NCBI GenBank assembly: GCA_941918925.1 | Contig: OW799237.1 | Span: 17,837,201 to 17,901,200 of the forward strand | DNA: 64,000 nucleotides | Direction of reading: 5' to 3' | From: Phyto melanocephala | Taxonomy: Eukaryota; Arthropoda; Insecta; Diptera; Rhinophoridae | Notes under the pieces: generated by a model | Database searches by the model: none | What the model was told of the DNA's origin: nothing | The model's input: only the letters and a program-made list of their open reading frames with translations | Shown: positions 60,440 through 64,000 of the stretch, one piece after another | How the letters are laid out: the number at the start of each line of letters is the position of its first letter | Position numbering within the stretch: the stretch's first letter is position 1 | Program-made: the position numbers and the translations under genes

Positions 60440-60461
60440 AACCTAACCTAACCTAACCTAA
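60440..60461. repeat. CCTAA tandem tail of the LINE
   Basis: Four units of CCTAA directly follow the LINE 3' UTR (AACCTAACCTAACC...). Its complement is TTAGG, the canonical insect telomere unit, which dipterans are generally considered to have lost. Confidence 0.7.
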
Positions 60462-60558
60462 GCATATAAATTTTCTACCTAAAATTTTCATTAACCATTA
60501 AAAACAATTTATAGTTTTTACTGTTTGAAAATAATATCATGTAATTGAAAGGAATGAC

Positions 60559-61150
60559 TAAGTACGTCTGAGGTGGTCCATGCGAAAGCTCCAATTTTTG
60601 GAAACTTGTTCTGCTATCTCGCGAATAACACGAGTAGCGTTGGCTTTCAAAGCGTCAATCGTACCTGGCTTATTCTTGAAGAACTAAAACTTTTTGTATC
60701 CCCAAAAAAAAATTTGAAGGTATGATATCGCACAATTTAGGTGGCCAATTTACCATAGCTAAACTTAAAATTAAGTGCTCACCAAAATGATTTAAATTCT
60801 CAACAAGTCCATTGCTTTAGGCGCTGTATGGCTCATAGCACAATCTCTTTAAAACCAGAGCTCAGTATATATACTTTAGTAAACATATAGTATTGACAGT
60901 AACATTCTATATGATACAGTTGTTTTTAATTGATATATTGGTAGATCTTGTTACTCCTCGGGTCGAGTATCATTCACAAATTTAAATTTGGAGTTAAATT
61001 TGCAAATTATGTTGGTATTCGTGGTTTCAGTATATCGATTATGCGTACCGGAAGTTTCTCGAATCGCACGCAAAATATTCCTCACTGAATGCTGTTTTTG
61101 TTCGTAATACAGCTGAATAATTTGAAGACGGTGCTGTGGTGTGACTCTTT
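60559..61150 (-). pseudogene. mariner-like transposase remnant, N- and C-terminal parts with middle lost
   Basis: The N-terminal block near 61140-61040 reads RVTPQHRLQIIQLYYEQKQ then SVRNILRAIRETSG. The C-terminal block near 60860-60559 reads pieces of CHTA...LLR, NWPPKLCDIIPSNFFL and NWSFRMDHLRRT. The catalytic middle is missing or unrecognisable between about 60870 and 61035. Non-functional. Confidence 0.7.
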
Positions 61151-61159
61151 CTATGGTGA

Positions 61160-62527
61160 CTTGCCGAACGCAGTTTGATATGAGTCATGCATGATCTGTT
61201 TAAAAAATTATATTGAAAACCAAACCCGATAGTACACAAAAAAAATAAAACCAACATGGACTGCAAAAATAATACCAAAAAATCAGAAGGTACATCGTTT
61301 CACTATTTTAAAAGCCATTAAATAGTATAAGGAAGATTTTAAGATTAAAAGAAAACCTAAGCCTAGTCTAACAGGTACTTGTAAGGTAAACAACTTACAA
61401 AACAGCAACTTTTTTGAAAAGCATTGAACACTTCTATCAAACAAACCGCTCGTTAATGCTCTGTTTATTTAAAGCGCTGAACCAAAGCTATTGCTGGGTT
61501 GAAAACGTATAAAGTTCCAGATTGCATTCCGTTGAAGAACTTAGAAAAAAACGAGTGGAAAAATAAGGTTAAATTTTATTTAAATAATAATACAGCTGTT
61601 GGGTAATAGATGATGCATTATGTATTACGGAATGTATAAAAAACGTATTTTTTCTTCCTTAAAACATCACATAGTGCCTTCATATTTCTGGCTCAATTTC
61701 ACATAATGCCACTATAAAAAAAGGCCTCTGAGTAGTACTCAAACAATTATCTCAACTATGAGACTGTGCATATATTAATTAAACATAAGAAGCCCATCAA
61801 ATAAGATAGCAAGCAGCAAATAACAAGTTTTGCTCGCCTCTTAGCTTTCTTTTTATAATAGAAAAATATTCTGTATTAAAGTCTTTTAAAAGATCAAAAT
61901 ATATATTAGCATACTCAAGTGGTCAGCGTTAACATTCTTTCTAATGAGATCAGTAATACTAAGTAGCTTAGATGTTGAGCTAAAGCCTTTACAACAAGAA
62001 TACTGTTCATCATATATTCGAGTAAAAGTAGACGCAAATATCTGCCATTTAGTTACATGCTCAAAACTAAGGTAGAACTGAAAGAATTGAGATTGATCTC
62101 AGATTATTAGGCAATGAATATTTCTGAATTTGGAATCGAAACTACATAGGCAGTCTTTCAAAGGAAATTTAGATAACAGCCTACAATGTTTAGAGTCCTA
62201 TTCCTATACCTACAGAATATTCTTTAATTATCCTCAGAACGATGAAGTTTAACATCTAAAATTACTAGGTTTTTTAATTCGATTAATTGAAGGTAAAAAC
62301 ACACGAAAGATGGTTTTGGTACACTTGATAATTGTATGCTTCTATTTCTATAAACACATTTTATAAAAAAATAATATAGAGGACATTTTAGAATTAGGTA
62401 ATGATATGTTGTAGATCAATTTATAACTACATAAATTAATATTTAGCAAAAAAATGTTGAGGGAGTTTTTAAAACAAATTATGAATTTAGGATGATATAT
62501 AATTTAATAAAAAATTACCAAGCAACA
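61160..62527. other. Intergenic, nothing recognised
   Basis: Moderately AT-rich, no open frame longer than chance and no match to other parts of the window. Confidence 0.5.
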
Positions 62528-62657
62528 CTGAGGGGAAATTACGATATCTTTCCGAAATTTAAAAATTATTTTTAGAATCTCTATAACAAAAGCAAAGTGA
62601 TCTTGATTGTTCGCGTAAAATTTCCGTAGTAATCGAATATCGTAATTTGCCCCCCTG
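62528..62657. mobile_element. Short MITE of the same family, copy 2
   Basis: CTGAGGGGAAATTACGATAT at the left and GAATATCGTAATTTGCCCCC then CCTG at the right, 130 bp. The ends and length match the copy at 22501. Confidence 0.65.
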
Positions 62658-63395
62658 TTTGCAATACACTACGTATGAGTGTTATCACAAGTATTAATAT
62701 CACTTATACGCAATGAAGTACAAATAAATTCTCACGACATGCACTGCGTATGATTGATATTTAATTAACAGCAGCTTTAAAAAAAAAATATATTAGATAC
62801 AAATAACTTAATAACTAGTCATTCAAAGTAATTAAAATTTAAAACATCAATAAAACATAAAATATTCTTTCAAAAGCTTACCTCAACATGATTAAAACTT
62901 AAACAAAAAAATAAACATTATTTTTAACAGCGACATATTTGACCATCTTAGGCTTAAATTTTCTAACTAATTAAATATTTTCATTACTACTCATAAGCTG
63001 CCAAGAAAATCTATACATATTGTAAAGTAAAAATGTTCACCTTTATTTTTTATACCATGCAGCACCTTTGCGTCATTTTAAGCCACAATAGTTTGTGTAT
63101 ATATAAATCAGGTCATTTTTATAAATATTTAAATTTTCACAAATATCGAACACACCTTTTTCATTTATTCTCTAAAACTATTTGCATATTTATATGAACC
63201 ATAAAACATGCAATAAAAATGTAGATATTTATTTATAAACGTAAAAAAGAAATTGCTCTGGTAAACCACCCCTGCCAAAAGCCAATCAAATAACCATAAT
63301 ATGCATTTATTCTCAACCGCAAAATAAATCTAAATAATAAAAGTAAAAGAAACATTAATTTATAACTGACAAGTTTTGTAAAAGAGTAAGTAGAA

Positions 63396-63462
63396 ATGTC
63401 CTTTAAATTTAATGGTTTATTATTACAAATGATTATTATCTTGACACTCTATTCACAATATG
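63396..63462 (+). CDS. Possible signal-peptide micro-exon (very weak)
   Basis: ATG 63396 reads MSFKFNGLLLQMIIILTLYS then QY and one base before GTAATG at 63463. An acceptor-like TCATTGGCAG ends at 63530, giving a 68-bp intron; the joined frame then stops after a few residues. The leader looks like a secretion signal and the intron length fits a fly. However, a strong donor-like GTAAGT lies just before the ATG (63385), and the whole product would be under 40 aa. Confidence 0.12.
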
Positions 63463-64000
63463 GTAATGTATAACATCCGTATAAAACCGCTTTTTTTAAA
63501 CAGGGTGTTTTAATATTTTGTCATTGGCAGGATATAATATAATTTTCTAAAAGAAAAGGAATTAACATTTTTCAATTTCTTTTATTTATTTATTTTTTTT
63601 TTGTTAAAAATTGTTGATCAAAAAAGATTACGTTTTCAATTGTAAAAAAAAAAAATATCGACATATATTAATTTTGTAAATATTTCTAAAATATACAATT
63701 AAAATTAAAATATTAAGTTTTTGTAATTTTCCTTAATTTTCAAACTCAACTTGGATTAATAGTGCTTTACTTTAGAACCTTTGTACATTCTAAAATATAA
63801 AAAATACAAAAGGTACCATATAACTGTAAAAAAGTACCTTTAGGGTCGCCCAGAACATTTTCCGTCTCATCTTAGATTATAGTTTATAATTGTAAAATTC
63901 TAGCTTCATAAACATAGAAAACATATTCTCAATCTTACCTGGCATCAATAGTCAATAATTTCAAAATTCTAGATTCATAAACTTAAAAAATAAAAAAAAG

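Larger units (their letters stand above)
59045..60461 (+). mobile_element. 5'-truncated non-LTR retrotransposon with RNase H and CCTAA tail
   Basis: The copy starts inside the reverse transcriptase C-terminus, continues through an RNase H and a Cys/His C-terminal motif, has about 130 bp of 3' UTR, and ends in ACCTAACCTAACCTAACCTA (about 60440-60461). 5' truncation and a simple-repeat tail are hallmarks of target-primed LINE insertion. RT followed by RNase H and a CCHC-like tail places it near the I/LOA/R1-like LINEs; the exact clade is not resolved. Confidence 0.85.

Overview
The window looks like nuclear DNA from a cyclorrhaphan, probably calyptrate, fly. It is very AT-rich, has small spliced genes with fly-type GT/AG introns of 57-80 bp, and is packed with decayed transposons. 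The species call is inference from composition, exon structure and transposon content. No prokaryotic, organellar or viral block was seen, and no tRNA or rRNA gene was recognised.

Two protein-coding genes are well supported, both on the + strand. The first (6109-7521, two exons, 447 aa) encodes an insect-type single-pass membrane protein with a Gly/Lys-rich linker and a Pro/Gln/Tyr-rich tail. The second (35375-40395, four coding exons with matching phases, at least 1602 codons) encodes a very large disordered Ser/Arg/Pro/Lys-rich protein. It has an SH3-ligand-like PPPIPPKPK, four copies of a GSPxKDY-type repeat, Lys/Pro/Ser repeats like those of microtubule-binding proteins, and a predicted coiled coil. 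It ends at a strong splice donor with no further exon recognised, so the gene probably continues past the window. A non-coding first exon with a TCAGT initiator is likely at about 35114-35212. A third candidate is a short first coding exon at 50716-50807 (31 residues, then a donor). Two weaker small ORFs, at 46823 and 63396, are listed at low confidence.

Most of the rest is mobile DNA. A 2.43-kb hAT transposon (24242-26672) has a perfect 8-bp target duplication and a broken transposase. A two-copy non-autonomous hAT family has TAGGGTGATCGA ends (2619-3327 and 55800-56855). An element with about 35-bp inverted ends (15361-16447) carries a decayed zinc-ribbon/HSHLD protein. There is a 5'-truncated LINE with an intact RNase H active site and a CCTAA-repeat tail (59045-60461), a more decayed relative (10900-11480), an RTE-type LINE remnant (21905-22470), Tc1 and mariner transposase remnants, a probable PIF/Harbinger-derived element (30467-31235), many foldback or MITE elements, and a dispersed 0.8-kb repeat.

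Layout: 1-6000 transposon remnants; 6-8 kb gene 1; 8-34 kb intergenic and transposon-rich; 35-40.4 kb gene 2; 40.4-42.5 kb a quasi-repetitive AT-rich stretch, probably intronic; 43-64 kb transposons, with the candidate exon at 50.7 kb. No functional link between the two genes can be read from the sequence.
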